From: Mya arenaria
Taxonomy: Eukaryota; Mollusca; Bivalvia; Myida; Myidae
Assembly: GCF_026914265.1 (NCBI RefSeq)
Contig: NC_069131.1
Span: 5,891,001-5,955,000 of the forward strand
DNA: 64,000 nucleotides
Reading direction: 5' to 3'
Shown: piece by piece, positions 1 to 13,050 of the stretch
How the letters are laid out: every line of letters starts with the position of its first letter
How positions within the stretch are numbered: position 1 is the stretch's first letter
Made by a program: the position numbers and the translations under genes
The notes under the pieces: model-generated
What the model was told of the DNA's origin: nothing
Seen by the model: the letters and a program-made list of their open reading frames with translations, nothing else
Databases searched by the model: none

Positions 1-2749
1 AAGGCTGTCGTTGCTTGGTGTATACTGTTGAAAGTATATTAGATATATTTGTTTTCATTATGTTATCGATCATGTTCTGAATTCATCTAAGTAATCAAAT
101 GTAGAATTAGTGATTTGTTTGGACAAGAATGGTATGGTGCGTAAGAGGATTGCACAGTGTTAGATGTTTATAGAACTTTCAAGACCAGTTTAGAATATGG
201 AACTTATTTAGGTATCTAAAGGTTGTGTGAGGTTGTGCACGCAAACTGGTTAAAATCCCGCGTAAATTTACATATTACTCACTGTTTCAAGGCGGTACCC
301 TACACTCCTTGATAAACACACCTAGTTTTTAATATAGTATATATGCTGGTTTATTGGTTTGTGCTGTTGTTCCATGTTTCTTGTTTGTGAAATTGTTCTT
401 GTGTTCTATGTCTTTGGCGTTTGCCCTGTGCCATTAAACGTGGTTTATGTTTAAACTTTTCGCTACTGAGCTTGTTTCTGTAGTTTTTCATATATTTAAT
501 TCTTAGGAGTTTAAGAGTTTTGTTTTGTAAATTATGAGTATCTATACATCAATATCGTATTCAAGTTGGTAGATATGCAAGAAATAACAAAGCTTGAAAC
601 GAAAGATATTGTCTGTGTTGAAATTATATTGATATGGAAGAAGACGTTCACATTTTTGTGTTTGTCCTTCTTTTAACGATATCAAAAATAAAATATATGG
701 AAAAAACGTACAATTGTAACGATCCAAACATAGAATAAAACTGATAAAACTATGATTATTTGTTAAAGAGTCTCATACAGAAATATCGAATATTGTTAAT
801 ATCGGGAAGGGATTTAACATAACAGGTTCAACTCATAATTGACGTATATTGTTTAACATACGCTGTATCGTAAACTACTGAATTGTGTTTTTTTTTGTGT
901 TTCGCTCTTTTGTATGTAAATATTCGTTCGTCACTTTGTATTTAAAAGGTGACATTTTTCATATTATATATTGTATGTGTTCTAGACATTGTTTAATTTA
1001 CTAGTCGAAAATTGCATGTCTGTCTGTCTGTAAATTATGACTTGTAGAATAGTATATTGCTGCTCATGGATGTTTTGTTGATAATTGCCCAAAGCGAGCT
1101 AAATAAATGCCCGAAGGTGATTCCTTTTTATCCGGACTATTATCAATTTAAAGCCATGTCAATTATTATTTTATCCTAATTAAAATATATGTTCTGCCAT
1201 TTGGACTTTTTTGTCAGGTGTTTGTAAAATAACATGATATGATTTGTTCTAATAAAACAACAACATGTAATATGTCTGTTGACATTCTGTTTAATATTTG
1301 AAAGCGGCTAGGGTCGATCAAACCCAGACACATTTTGTCCGATAGTACATTCTAATCAGACAATTCGCTGGAATGACTAACAATTATCTTCTTTAATCAG
1401 AAAAATAAAATAAATAAACTTTTTCAACGGTGTTCACAGCCGTGTGTCATTCACTGACAACAGATGAAAACTTCCTGTAAAGATGTAAAAATCGCTTCCC
1501 GATCGATGATTACACTCATTACTGGAACAAAGAGTTTATCATTGACAGAACAGAACAAATTTTTTACACGTAAACATTACAGTTTTTTTGTGTTACATTT
1601 ACTTATAATTGTATCAACATAACATAACAACTAAACTTTGCAGTGAGCGATTTATATTATGAATAAGTACTATTGCAATTCATCAAGTTAGTATTTTTCA
1701 TCAGTTTAATATATATCACTGGTTTTCAGATATTTTCGCACAGATCGGTTCATACTTAGCTAAATAATCATTCTGAAGCAATTATATGGCTGACATTTCA
1801 ATCAAATCGTTTATAACACAGACAAAAAAAAACGTCAAAACTGTCAATCTGTTTGAACGCAGCTTTCAATACTTCCGTTATTTATATCTTCCTAACATAT
1901 ATGCTTCAGATTTATTTTATGTATTGAACAACATGAAAAAGCTAGGTCTATGTCCATCATAACGGTTGATGAATTTGCCTTAACAATATATGTGATGAAC
2001 ACTTAAACATAAGCATAAAGTGATACTCGTCTTCTAATTCATTACAGTAACATGTTTGCCAATAACGCAAGTTTCTTTCTAGTCTGTTCCGGGTCAGCAT
2101 GCAATCGCTTTAGTACCGAGTATACCTTAATATTGTGTAGGGTTTCATAAGTAGGAAGGCCGTGTCTAACTGCTGCCGCTTTCGGTGGGGAGGGCTAGGT
2201 TAAATGACAAACTCGTGTAACTTAACAAGTTTATAACCAGATTTATTGATATTGGCTTGTCTCTGGAGTTACTTACACTATAGAAATAAAGGTGTAGTGG
2301 ATTTGACCTAATCGACAAAATTCAAAGTTGAACAAGTAATGAGTTGTTCCGCGTCTTCTTATCAACCAGGCTGAGTTTCCCTATCTTATCTTATGTTCTT
2401 GGCATCATTTTCCTGTGCTGGCGTCGTTTCGTTGATCCACGATGATGCTCCGGTGATCCGAAATCAATCGTTTGCTCAACCTATTTTGCGTTTTTTTATA
2501 GGTTTTGGTGTTCACATACCTTCTTAATGATAAGTTCAGTACGTGCTGCCGCTTTGGGCGGGGATGGTTTGGTAAAATATCAAACTTTTGAAACTGAATT
2601 ATACGTTTAACACATGGTGCACATTAATGCACATGAATGCTGAAATGCACATATTCATTCAAGGGTGTATCTTATCGGTGTACGTTTATCAGACAACCAT
2701 GAAAGATAATAAATATACATTTGACACGGTCTGATCGTTTGAACATCAA
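1..2749. other. Non-genic left flank
   Basis: No exon or conserved domain was recognised on either strand. The stretch holds one dispersed repeat copy (291-492), a short segment resembling DNA upstream of gene B (about 1571-1700 against 41099-41235), and two similar G-rich motifs starting GCTGCCGCTTT near 2172 and 2543. Everything else looks like AT-rich intergenic DNA. Confidence 0.5.
291..492 (+). repeat. Dispersed repeat, copy 1 of 3
   Basis: This segment, beginning CTCCTTGATAAACA and ending near GTAGTTTTTCATA, recurs at 25152-25355 in the same orientation and at about 58285-58407 in the reverse orientation. The copies share the run CCATGTTTCTTGTTTGTGA or its complement and a GTTTAAACTTTT block. 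At 25152 the repeat directly abuts a LINE reverse-transcriptase fragment, so it may be part of that element, but no protein was recognised in it. Confidence 0.7.
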
Positions 2750-3265
2750 AGATATTCGTTTTCCATTGGCCGATAATTATTGCCGCTTTTATTGAAACGT
2801 GCTTTTGTGACAAGTTTTAATTCAATTACATTTTGGAGCTGAACGGAGAAGGTGTTACTAACATTTCAAATTTAGTAAAATAACATGTAACCACTACGCA
2901 TCTGTGAGAGAGAATTTAATGTGCTCAGTACCACATACTGGTAAGACATTTATGTATAATTGTCATGTTATGTTTACTGTTTGTCATGTAATATATTTCG
3001 TTGTATCATGTTTGTATTGTTTTATGTTATATGTGATTGATTATGTATTATTAACGGACAATCGCTTTGAATTGTACCTGTTGGAATTATTGCGATTGAC
3101 TATTGATTTATATTGCTATGTTAAATATATTTGAACTTGTTCATTTAGTGCACGACTGTTCATAATAGCTAATAGCTGTTTAATAAAAAGAATAAAACGA
3201 ACCCGCAACTTAACGACTTATATATTATTCCCATTACGAAGAATAGACAATAAGGACGTGTTAAA
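2750..3265 (+). repeat. 5-prime LTR (with upstream homology)
   Basis: Direct repeat of 11095-11585, starting at AGATATTCGTTTTCC and ending just before the primer-binding-like site. The left copy holds about 30 extra bases near 2967-2996, a local duplication of a TGTTTGTCATGTAATAT-like stretch. The shared segment does not begin with TG. A TG start follows a purine-rich GGAGAAGG at 2853, so the true LTR may be 2853-3265 and the preceding 100 bases may be duplicated internal sequence. Confidence 0.8.
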
Positions 3266-5082
3266 TTTGGCGCCCAACGAGAGACACTATTTAAAACAGT
3301 GACATTCTGTACAAATTTGAAATAAACAGATGCTATATATATTATAGCACATGTGGAGTTTATTCGGAGACGGTACCGATGTTTCAATATCGGTGGACTA
3401 GTTCGTTTTTCGTTAGAGGTATGCCGCATGCTTAACATTTCGACATCCGGTCAGGGGTCGTCACGGGATACGCTCGTTGAAGGACGATATCGGCACCAGG
3501 AGGCGTGGACGTTCGGACAAGCACGATTGTTCCGCATCTGGAGGCGTGGACGCTTGGTCAAGGAAGGACGTTCCCATCGGGAGGTGTAGACGCTTGTGGT
3601 TGGACGACAGTTCCGTCGGGAAGGACTATCAGTTATTTTCGTCAACATCGAAGATTAAGACTTTTAATCACATTGTGTGTTCCAGTGAAGATTAGGACAT
3701 TATTTATCCCATTGTGTATCACCACGGAATTTTAAGACTTTTAAATATCATTGTGTTAAATAAATATCATTGTGACTAAGACACTTTTATAGTGCTAGTG
3801 ACCGATGTACCATTGCAAGCCAACCAGTGTTTGAGTACATATCTATATTGTATTGACTTAACAGAGTTTGCAGCAGATATTTCAAAGACATATTATCTTT
3901 ACTAAAAGTGACCTTCTTCTCATTATACTGTTTGCTGCAATTTTGTTTCTTCATACTTCATTGTGAGATTTATTGTAAAAGCGAGAAAATTTCACTTGCA
4001 TGATTTCACCTTCTGGTTAAGGGTATCTTTCATAATTCAACTAGTAATTCTCTACAGTTTTAACAGATTTCTCATTCTTACTATCTCTTTTACCTTATTG
4101 AGACTAACGTTCTATTTCCAAAATGTAAAAAAAAATACTATTTGAAAGATATTTGGAACGTTACAAATCGAAATCATTTTTCACTCAATCTGTTATGTTT
4201 GAAGTGGTCCGTGTTGATGCTAAAATTAATTGTGATTGGTGATTATTTTGATTTATTAATTTTGGTGAAAATTATTTTTGGTATTTAGAAAGTATTTATA
4301 AATTGAATATTTCAATAATTTTTGTTGTAGCTGATATTATTTGAAGGTATATTGAGTGGAACATTAGTTTAAATTATTTAAGTTTTGGTCTTATTGATAA
4401 TACTTGATTTTTTTGAATTTTTTAGATTAGACTTGAACTATTTTGGTATTGCAAAAAGTTTATTGTTGTGATTTTGTAGTGAAAGATTTATTGAAGGTTC
4501 TTTAATTTTTATGTTGAGTTTGGAGAAAAGTATAGTTAGTTATAAGACTAAGACTTGAAGAGATATATTAATTGATCAATAATTGAATTACTTTGATCAA
4601 ACAATACTCTGATTGGTTAATTGATAGCAAATGGTTTGACAGTGAGTGTTAGAAAGTTGAGGGTTTATGATAGACATTGATTGAACTTATGTGAAGTTGA
4701 TAGATTGGTACTGTGGGTACATGAGGAGTTGTTGATGGATATTGGATACATTACCATTTGATGATGATAGTTGGTGGGCATTGGACTTTGATATTCATTT
4801 AGTAAAAGACATATTTGTGTAATTTTTAAAAGGTGATTTGTAACTGGTGGATTCATTATTAGGCAAATGGGTGCAACATTGAGTTGTTTTAAATTAAATG
4901 GAGCAATTTGACTTGATATTGTATGAAATTACATGAACATAGCTTATTGGAAAGTGTATACATGTATGGCAGTTGTAAATTATACAGCTAATTGACATTT
5001 TACTTATTTATTTTTAATTTGAATTTGAAAAGTGTGATATAGATACCTTTGGACTATAGGGGTATAATTGAAGATTGTCAAC
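3266..5082 (+). other. Retrotransposon leader
   Basis: An unusually long leader of about 1.8 kb separates the primer-binding site from the first gag ATG at 5083. It includes a GC-richer block (3425-3640) with a tandem repeat of about 40 bp at 3499-3625, then a very AT-rich stretch with no recognisable reading frame. Confidence 0.6.
3499..3625 (+). repeat. Tandem repeat of about 40 bp in the leader
   Basis: Units start with GGAGGCGTGGACG or GGAGGTGTAGACG at 3499, 3540 and 3580, and a partial unit starts at 3619, giving spacings of 41, 40 and 39 bases. The block is far more GC-rich than its surroundings. Confidence 0.7.
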
Positions 5083-6266
5083 ATGGCAAAGTCATTAGAG
5101 TTACTGGAAGATGAAATGGACATTGAAAATATGGGCGGTGGTGATGGTATATTGAATAGTAGTCATAGATCAGAGGAAGATGAGAAGTTATTGAAAGCAT
5201 TTCATGCTTTACCAGTTCAGCCAAAGGTTGAACATCCACAAGATTTGATTAAATTTATGGAGATGTTTGGTAAATTTAGTATGAAAGAAGAAGCTGAAAC
5301 ACAGCAGCAAAGGCAGGTGCCTGAATCAGATACGGCTAAACATAATTATCATTTTCCAAAGTTACCAGCATTCTTTGGCGAAGCTAGTAAAGGGGATGTT
5401 AGTTGGCCAGCATTCAAATATGAAATAGATAGTCTGATCATTGATAATAACTTCACGGAGGATCAGATACTCTATGGAGTTAGGAGAGCACTAAGGGGAA
5501 AAGCAAGTGATCATTTAAGGAGAGCTGGAACTGGGTTAACACTTGATGCAACTATACGGAAACTGTAAAGTGAATTTGGGAGTATAGAGACACCTGAGAT
5601 TGTCATGCAGAAGTTTTACTCTGTTAAACAGAAAGTTAAAGAAGATGTATCTGCATATTCAGCCAGGGTAGAAGATTTGTATGAGCTTGCTGTTAAGTTA
5701 GAGGTCATTCCTAGAGGTAACAAAGATATGTTAAAGAGAGTTCTTTACAAGGGTCTGAACAGAGAGTTAAAACAAATGGCTGGCTACAAATTTGACACCA
5801 TTCAGGATTATGACAGTTTCAAGGTTGAACTTAGGAAGATGGAAGCAGATATTAAACCATCAGAGTCAAATAATAGCAAACATTGTGGTGCTGCAAATTT
5901 TGAAAAGCCAAAATCTGAACTTGGAGAAGTTAAGGTTATGTTTCAGCAGTTGAGTGAACGTATCAGTAGGTTAGAGAGTGAGAAGAATGAATCAAATAAT
6001 GTTGGATTTGGTTTTACAACTTATGGTGGGTATAGAGGTCGTGCTGGGTTTTCAAGAGGTTTTGGTAATAGAGGTAGGGGTAGAGGTGACTTCATCGGAA
6101 ATTTTAGGGAAGAGGTGAATTCGGTGGTCATGCTAGAGGGAGGGGTGAGTATGAAGGCAGAGGTAGGTATAGGACAAGAGGGCCAAGGAGGATGAACAAT
6201 TTTCGGCTAACATGTTACATTTGTGGGGAGGAAGGACACATACAAATAAACTGCCCAAAAGTGTAA
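5083..6266 (+). pseudogene. gag: gag polyprotein remnant
   Basis: The reading frame starts at ATG 5083. An in-frame TAA at 5566-5568 interrupts it; the same frame reopens and continues to 6195. The middle part is charged and helical and has the look of a retroelement capsid. A glycine/arginine-rich segment (about 6010-6100) comes next. A frame change near 6110 puts the nucleocapsid CCHC knuckle, CYICGEEGHIQINC (about 6213-6254), in a different frame. Capsid and nucleocapsid would package element RNA. The nonsense codon and frameshift mark it as inactive. Confidence 0.85.
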
Positions 6267-6631
6267 GTGACTCTGTTGAAGGTTCGAAGGAGAGCACAGA
6301 GCATAAGAGACCAGACCCTAAATTGGATGGTGAGACAACTGAAGTGAAGGTTAGTATTGATAAGCAGGAAAAATCAGCATTGCTGGACACAGGTAGTTGT
6401 CTGAGTGTAAGATCAGAGTCCTATTACAAGAATAACTTGAACTCTAAGACAATTCAACCTCTTAGTGATATCATTAAAATTGAGTGTTCAGATGGACAAG
6501 CACTTCCATATTTAGGCTATATTGAGGCAGAGCTTGAAATCACAAAAGGTCTTCCAAAATCATCAGTCCATGCATGCCTATTTTTAATCACTCCTGATAC
6601 AAAGTTCTCTGAAAGTATGCCTATTATTTGA
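6267..6631 (+). pseudogene. pro: Retroelement aspartic protease remnant
   Basis: The frame downstream of the CCHC knuckle contains LLDTGS at about 6382-6399, the catalytic DTG of a retropepsin-type protease, followed by hydrophobic and charged segments. The frame stops at TGA 6629-6631, and related sequence continues after it, so the stop is an interruption. The protease would have cleaved the gag-pol polyprotein. Confidence 0.8.
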
Positions 6632-6836
6632 GGAACAAATATTATTAATGAGCTTCTTTCTGAGTGTAAAGATAATTTTGGGGAACAATACTTGCAAAGA
6701 GCAGGATTGCACAATCCATGGTATTTATCTTTCAAAAGTTACACATTAGGGAAAAGGAATTAAAGAGTAACAAGAATAGGATTGCTCTAGTTAGGTGTGC
6801 AGAAGCTGACAAGATAGTTTTAGGTCATAATGAAAC

Positions 6837-8160
6837 TTGGAACATTGTGGTCATTCAGACAAAGAGCTTAACGGTATTCAAACATATGCTATTATTCATG
6901 AGACTGAAGATTCTAATTTACCAGCCTACATAGAATTAACACCTACAATATTGACCTTTAAACCGGGAAAGAATTTACAGGTTATGGTCAATGTTTCAAA
7001 TTTGACAACGAATACTGTTGTAATAGCACCAAAGGCAATACTCTGTGAACTGCAGCCAGTAGTCATTGAAGGAAACATAGAGTATATTATCAACAAAGAA
7101 CAAACACAAGAAACTATGAAACTTATACATGTAGATAGAAGCAATAAGTTGAACCCTGAACAGAAAAAACAAATTGATGATTTGTTGCAAACCCACGATG
7201 ACATTTTCTCAGTTTCAGATATAGATATTGGGCATTGTACAAGAATTAAACATAGGATAGATTTATTACCAGATGGGCAGGTACCATTTAAACAACCACA
7301 TAGGCGTATTCCACCTGGAATGATTGAAGAAGTTAGGCAACATTTGAAACAGCTTTTAGAGGCAGGTATAATAACAAAATCTAAATCGCCATGGGCAAGT
7401 AACGTTGTACTGGTTAGGAAGAAAAATGGAAAATTGCGTATGTGTGTAGATTATAGGATGCTAAATCAACGTATTACTAAAAACGCCTAAGCATTACCTA
7501 GGATAGAAGAAATGTTTGATTGCTTGGCTGGTAGCAAATATTTTTCAACAATAGATATGAAGGCTGGGTATCACCAGGTTGAAGTAGAGGAAACACATAA
7601 AGAAAGGACTGCTTTAACTGTAGGAAATCTTGGATTTTATGAGTATGTCCGTATGCCTTTTGGTTTGTCAAATTGTCCTGCAACCTATCAGCGTCTAGTC
7701 GAAGATCGCTTAGGAGATTACAATATGACCATATGTGTAGCCTACTTAGATGACTTGATCATTTTTGCAGATACATTTGAGGAACACTTGAATATATTGA
7801 ACAAAGCTTTGACTAGGTTGAAAGAAAATAATTTAAAATTATCATCTGAGAAATGTGTTTTTATTGAAGAGAAATTGAGCTTTCTAGGACATGTTGTAAG
7901 TGAAGAGGGAATAGAAACAGACCCTAGTAAACTTGAGAAAATTGAGAAATGGCCAACTCCACAAAATGCTGACAATTTGAGATCATTTATTTCCTTTGCA
8001 GGGTATTACCGCCGTTTTGTAAAGGATTTTTCTAAAATTACCAAACCACTGCAAGATTTACTCCCTGGACAAAGTAAAAAGAAGAAAAGAAAGCAGACGG
8101 AACAGAAAGATGGGTATGGACGGAAACAGAGCAAGGGGTATTTGAAAATCTTAAGAAGAT
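6837..8160 (+). pseudogene. pol: Retroelement reverse transcriptase remnant
   Basis: Two consecutive stretches in one frame (6837-7489 and 7512-8165) give a Ty3/Gypsy reverse transcriptase. Visible landmarks are the PWASNVVLVRKKNGKLRMCVDYR block (about 7390-7455), the STIDMKAGYHQ block (about 7545-7580), MPFGLSNCPATYQ (about 7650-7690) and the polymerase site AYLDDLIIF (about 7740-7766). A TAA at 7487-7489 splits it and a frame change near 8100 separates it from RNase H. The catalytic aspartates are present, but the breaks rule out a functional product. Confidence 0.92.
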
Positions 8161-8851
8161 ACTGACACGACCCCCAGTATTGAGCTACTCCGATTTTACA
8201 CGACAATTTGAATTACATACAGATGCGTCTGGAAAGGGGTTAGGGGCTGTATTGTATCAATACAAGAAACCAGTAGCTTTTGCAAGCAGATCTTTATCTA
8301 AGTCAGCGAAAAAATATTCAGCATTTAAATGGGAATTTTTGGCTTTGAAATGGGCGGTAACAGAGAAGTTTAAGGACTATTTAGCACACAATCACTTCGT
8401 TGTTTACACGGATAACAATCCTTTGACATATATTTTATCAACAGCAAAACTTGATGCTACAGGGCATAGATGGGCTTCAGCTTTAGGGGAGTTTAATTTT
8501 GACATCTATTACAGACAGGGACATAAAAACATTGATGCGGATGCTATGAGCAGATATCCATTTGAGAAGGTTAAAGATGAACAGAATGAGCTCATTAAGA
8601 TTGAGGATAACACTGTAAAGACCATTTGCAAAAGTATTGAAGTTTATCCATACATTGAAGTAATACCATTCGCAAGTATTAAATTTGTTGAGGTAACTGA
8701 AATACCAGGCACACAATTGGCACCTATAGAGTACAGGGAAATTAGGAGAAAGCAAAGAGAAGACCCATTGATAGAGAGATGGAGGAGGACTGTAATAGAT
8801 AATGTATTACCTACAAGAGAACAATGTGATAAAAAGGAGGATACGACTTAG
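8161..8851 (+). pseudogene. pol: Retroelement RNase H remnant
   Basis: The frame from about 8180 contains FELHTDASGKGLGAVLYQ and later VYTDNNPLTYIL, the hallmarks of a Ty3/Gypsy RNase H that degrades RNA in RNA-DNA hybrids. It is in another frame from the reverse transcriptase because of an indel near 8100. The sequence then runs into a connection region leading to integrase. Confidence 0.88.
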
Positions 8852-10000
8852 GGAAAGGTATTTTTGGCCAGGGATTAGTAACGAAGCTGAAAGATGGGTT
8901 CAGAAATGTAGAAGATGTATTCAGAGAAAGTCCGCGACAACAACGAGAACAGAGCTAGTGAATATTGTAACAACGTAGTATCAATGGATTATTTGTGTTT
9001 GGAATCATCAAGGGGATATGGAAACATTTTAGTTATAACAGACCATTTCACCAAGTAAGCTTTCGCCATACCAACTAAAAATCAGACAGCAAAGACAACA
9101 GCTGCAGCATTTTATAACAACTTCATCACCCACTATGGAATCCCGGACAAGATTCACACAGATCAGGGGACAAATTTTGAATCTGATTTGATAAAGGAGC
9201 TATGTGAAATTATGGGAATGAAGAAAAGTAGGACTACACCATATCACCCAATGGGGAATGGTTGCACTGAACTATGGAATAGGACTTTACTGAGCATGCA
9301 TGGGACATTGCAACCAGAACAGAAGCCAAACTGGAAAGATTTTATTCACACTCTAGTTTATGCTTATAATTGTACCAAACATGAAAGTACTAATCTGTCA
9401 CCATTTGAGTTGATGTTTGGCAGAACTCCTAAGTTGCCTATAGACTCAGTATTCGAAGCTACAAGAGTAGAAGCAGAAACGACAAATCATTCAGAATACA
9501 TTAATGATCTTAAACAGAGAATGAAAGAGGCACAAGAAATAGCGCAGATTTATACTGGAAAGGCTAGAGAAAGACAGAAAAGAGTATATGACAAGAAAGA
9601 TAAAGCTTCAAAGGTGTCAATAGGGGATACTGTGCTGGTAAAAATACTATCGCATGGGGAAGGTAAACATAAGTTGGCTGATAAGTATGAATCAGATGTT
9701 TTCACTGTAATTGAACAGAAGCGACCAGAAATACCAGTGTTAAGGGTTAGATCAGAAACAGGACTGGAAAAGACTATCCATATAAATTATCTGTTGCCTA
9801 TAGAGTCAAAGGAAGAAGAGACAGAACAAAGGTTTGACAGACCTATTCCGAAGCCAAGAATTCGAAAGAGAGAAGAAATGAAAGCAAAAGATGAAGTTGT
9901 TGAAGACAACAAGGAAGTAGAGACAGTGGAAGAAAGGAGAGATAACTTCATTGAAGGTGAAGAAGAGTCAGATGAGGATTGTGTAGCATGTACACATTGA
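8852..10000 (+). pseudogene. pol: Retroelement integrase remnant
   Basis: An HHCC-like zinc-binding end is visible around 8840-8935 (RYFWPGIS followed by CRRCIQRKS). The catalytic core has a first aspartate near 8985, a second in HTDQGTNF (about 9157-9180) and a glutamate in NGCTELWNRT (about 9257-9286), matching a DDE integrase. A stop at about 9055-9057 breaks the core. The frame from 9188 is open to 10000 and ends in an acidic tail. It would insert element cDNA into the genome if intact. Confidence 0.88.
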
Positions 10001-11094
10001 CTCGGGGACGCCCGTAGGATTTCTGACAAGATTACGGAAGTAGAAAAAGAAACAATTGATGCGCATCATAGGAACGATATTACGGAGAATATTGCTAGAG
10101 AGAGAGTAGAAGAAGTTGTAATAGAGGAAGGTACTCCAAGTGAGAACCCGGTTAATGGTAAGGTTGAAGATTGGGGAGTAAATGATGAGAAGAAGTCAGA
10201 GAAGAAGTCGTCGAAATTGAGACTCAACAAAAAGATGAACATGGAGAGGCAGTGGATAGGACGAGGGCAACAGATGTAAGTAACACGGAACAATCAGATT
10301 TAGGTAGGGAAGAGAGAAAAATAGAGCCGAAACCAGTCCCAAACCATGAGATCTTCAAGAGAGAAGAAGCCGCCAGATAAATATGGGGATTATCACATGT
10401 ATCAGATGGTTACGAGACCTAGTGACACGAAATTAGATACATTGAATACTTTGATATCCTCTGGAATATTCAATGAGCTAGATAGTGATGTGGTACACAA
10501 AATCATTAAAACTATAATGAACTAATATGATCGATATAGTTATGTTTTTTTATCTCTTATAATTGTATTTCACATGCATTGTTTTTGGTACAGATTTGGG
10601 AAAACGTCGGATTGCTAGTTTATTCTTTTAAAAATACTATATTTTTTTTACTTTTCAATTGTTGTGGTTATTTGTGAGGTCACAATATTTTCAAAGTAAG
10701 GGAGCAGTAGTTATGAAGTCATATTTGGAGAAAGTAGTTATGGGTAAGGATTGCATTTATGTAGTGTTTATGATTAGCTGGTATGCTGTTTAAGGTTACT
10801 TTGTGTTCATAGTAAACGTAGATAGGTACATAAATTTATATAGTGTACAGAATATGTATTTATTAATATATACATATATATACATGTTGACAGACGATGA
10901 CGAGACGTAATTTTTCGAAGTGGCGGGGTCATTTATTATTATTATCATTATTATTATTATTAGTATGGTGATGACACCTTAAAACTAACATTTCACGGTT
11001 CAGGAGATCGCGTAATGGGGGACTACTTTCTTTACTTTCGTTTTCCAATATATTTACATGTACAACATTGAACTTCAGCGCTTGGTATGGTCTT
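10001..11094 (+). other. Retrotransposon 3-prime internal region
   Basis: Charged, glutamate/lysine-rich coding remains continue to about 10380 with frame breaks. After that the sequence is AT-rich without reading frames. Purine-rich stretches that could act as polypurine tracts occur near 10698 and 10918. A short ATT microsatellite lies at about 10929-10962. Confidence 0.55.
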
Positions 11095-11585
11095 AGATAT
11101 TCGTTTTCCATTGGCCGATAAATATTGCCGCTTTTATTGAATCGTGCATTTGTGACAAATTTTAATTCAATTACATTTTGGAGCTGAACGGAGAAGATGT
11201 TACAAACTTTTTAAATTTAGTAAAATAACATGTAACCACTACGCACCTGTGAGAGAGAATTTAATGTGCTCAGTACCACATACTGGTAAGACATTTATGT
11301 ATAATTGTCATGTAATATATTTCGTTGTATCATGTTTGTATTGTTTTATGTTATATGTGATTGATTATATATTATTAACGGACAATCGCTTTGTATTGTA
11401 CCTTTTGGAATTATTGCGATTGACTATTGATTTATATTGCTATTTTAAATATATTTGAACTTGTTCTTTCAGAGTACAAGTTTTCATGATTGCTAAAGCT
11501 GTTTAATAAAAAGAATAAAACGAACCCGCAACTTAACGCCTTATATATTCCTATTACGAAGAATAGACAATAAGGACGTGTTACA
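11095..11585 (+). repeat. 3-prime LTR
   Basis: Direct repeat of 2750-3265. It lacks the 30-base duplication present in the left copy and ends GTGTTACA at 11585, a plausible CA terminus. The two copies differ by scattered substitutions, so the insertion is not recent. Confidence 0.85.
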
Positions 11586-12193
11586 ATATTATGTTTGATA
11601 AGGTCACCTTGTTCGGATAATGACAAAACTACTTAGCCAGTTGTTATAGTTAGAAATTAAATATGCATGTCATTGCAATATCAATATAATCTTCTTTGGA
11701 TGTTTAAATATCTTGTAAAAAGTTTTAGGTATCATCGTTAATTATTCGGAGGTGTTTCCGAAATAGTACGTTTTAAAAATGGTATATAAAACAAGAAAAG
11801 TAAATGTATGTCTTTAAGCCCCATAATGTGCATTGAACGCTGTTTATTTGTAAGTTTATATGAAGTTTAAATACACTGGAATTGTTACTCATTTAACACT
11901 ACATATTGTGTTATTTTAAACATTATTTACCACAAACACTGTTTTAACAAGGAATAAAATGTATTGTGCTCAATGGTGTCCCTTTTTTGACTACATTTGT
12001 TAAAAAACATGGATGCTTTTATCATTTTATTATTCATTTGCTTAAGTTGTTTAATGTCTTTACGTTTGGACTCCACGACCGAGAGGTTACCTATTTATTT
12101 CATCTGTTGTATATTTACGATATAAAAAGAACATTACGTTGGTCGGATGAACTAAGTCTTTTGGATTTTATGCAGTTCAAATCACAAGAGTCC

Positions 12194-13050
12194 GCATGTT
12201 GATGTTATACATTGTATCTCACACAACAAATAATTAGATTTTTATTTATTACACCAATCATTCAAAGCATTAACATCACAAAGCCATGTGCCATTAATAT
12301 AAAATAGCGAAACAAAGCAGCAGTTAACAAGCGGTTTTACATTACTTATTACAATGCCAAAGCCTTGCCTTTGTGCGGAACCAGTCCTTAGCGTATTCGA
12401 CATTGTGAACGTCCTTGGTAGTTATGAGCAACACAGAAAAGTATCTCATCTCTTCAATTTGTCCATATTCCAATTAACGAAGGAACCTATTCACATGTTG
12501 CAGAAGGTCTTAAACATTCTATTAAGTTTACACAAAAAGAAAACACGCTCGGATTTATAGAATTAAAATAAAGCAGATGAATGCAGAAACGTGTGTATAA
12601 CTATAAAACATCTGTGAATAGATAAAGCCGTACAGGTACGGTCATAACTACAGCTTAACAAAATCCAAATACGAAACGTTCATATGATGTACTAACGAAA
12701 CAATTTGTTTGATTTTACATAAGTACGTAGTAGTAGTAGCTAATATACGTGTAGATATAATTAGATCTGCAAAAATATGTTCACATATGTATTTTGAGCA
12801 GATACTATTTTAGCTGTCTCTGTTGGTACCGCGCTAATAAATATAATTTTAGTTCAAAAATAAATCGGGGCTGGCTGGGAGCGGTGACCTCAAATAACTG
12901 TTGGAATTATATATTCTAAATATAGCCCAGATAATTGTGTTGGCTGTTTGAACTTGGAATAATTATATTGTGGGAACCGCTAAACTTGAAGTGCCCCAAA
13001 CTTTACACATGGTATGCAATTTAAAACAAACAAAACATATGAAAATTTTA
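12194..13050. repeat. Segmental duplication, downstream part (gene C copy)
   Basis: From GCATGTTGATGT at 12194 this stretch aligns by eye with 44056-44820, downstream of gene A, including the shared run AAAATAGCGAAACAA. It is the downstream end of the tandem duplication that carries genes A and C and may contain 3-prime untranslated sequence. The bases 13050-13890 have no counterpart next to gene A and look like an insertion. Confidence 0.7.

Larger units (their letters stand above)
2750..11585 (+). mobile_element. Degenerate Ty3/Gypsy LTR retrotransposon
   Basis: A full-length but decayed LTR retrotransposon. Two direct repeats (2750-3265 and 11095-11585) flank an internal region. A primer-binding-like site TGGCGCCCAACGAG follows the left repeat at about 3268. 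The internal order is gag, CCHC knuckle, aspartic protease (DTG), reverse transcriptase (YLDD), RNase H and integrase, which is the Ty3/Gypsy order. In-frame stops at 5566-5568, 6629-6631 and 7487-7489, frame changes near 6110, 6870 and 8100, and stops in the integrase region show it cannot make its polyprotein. No convincing target-site duplication was seen. It lies downstream of gene C and is not shared with the gene A copy of the duplication. Confidence 0.93.
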
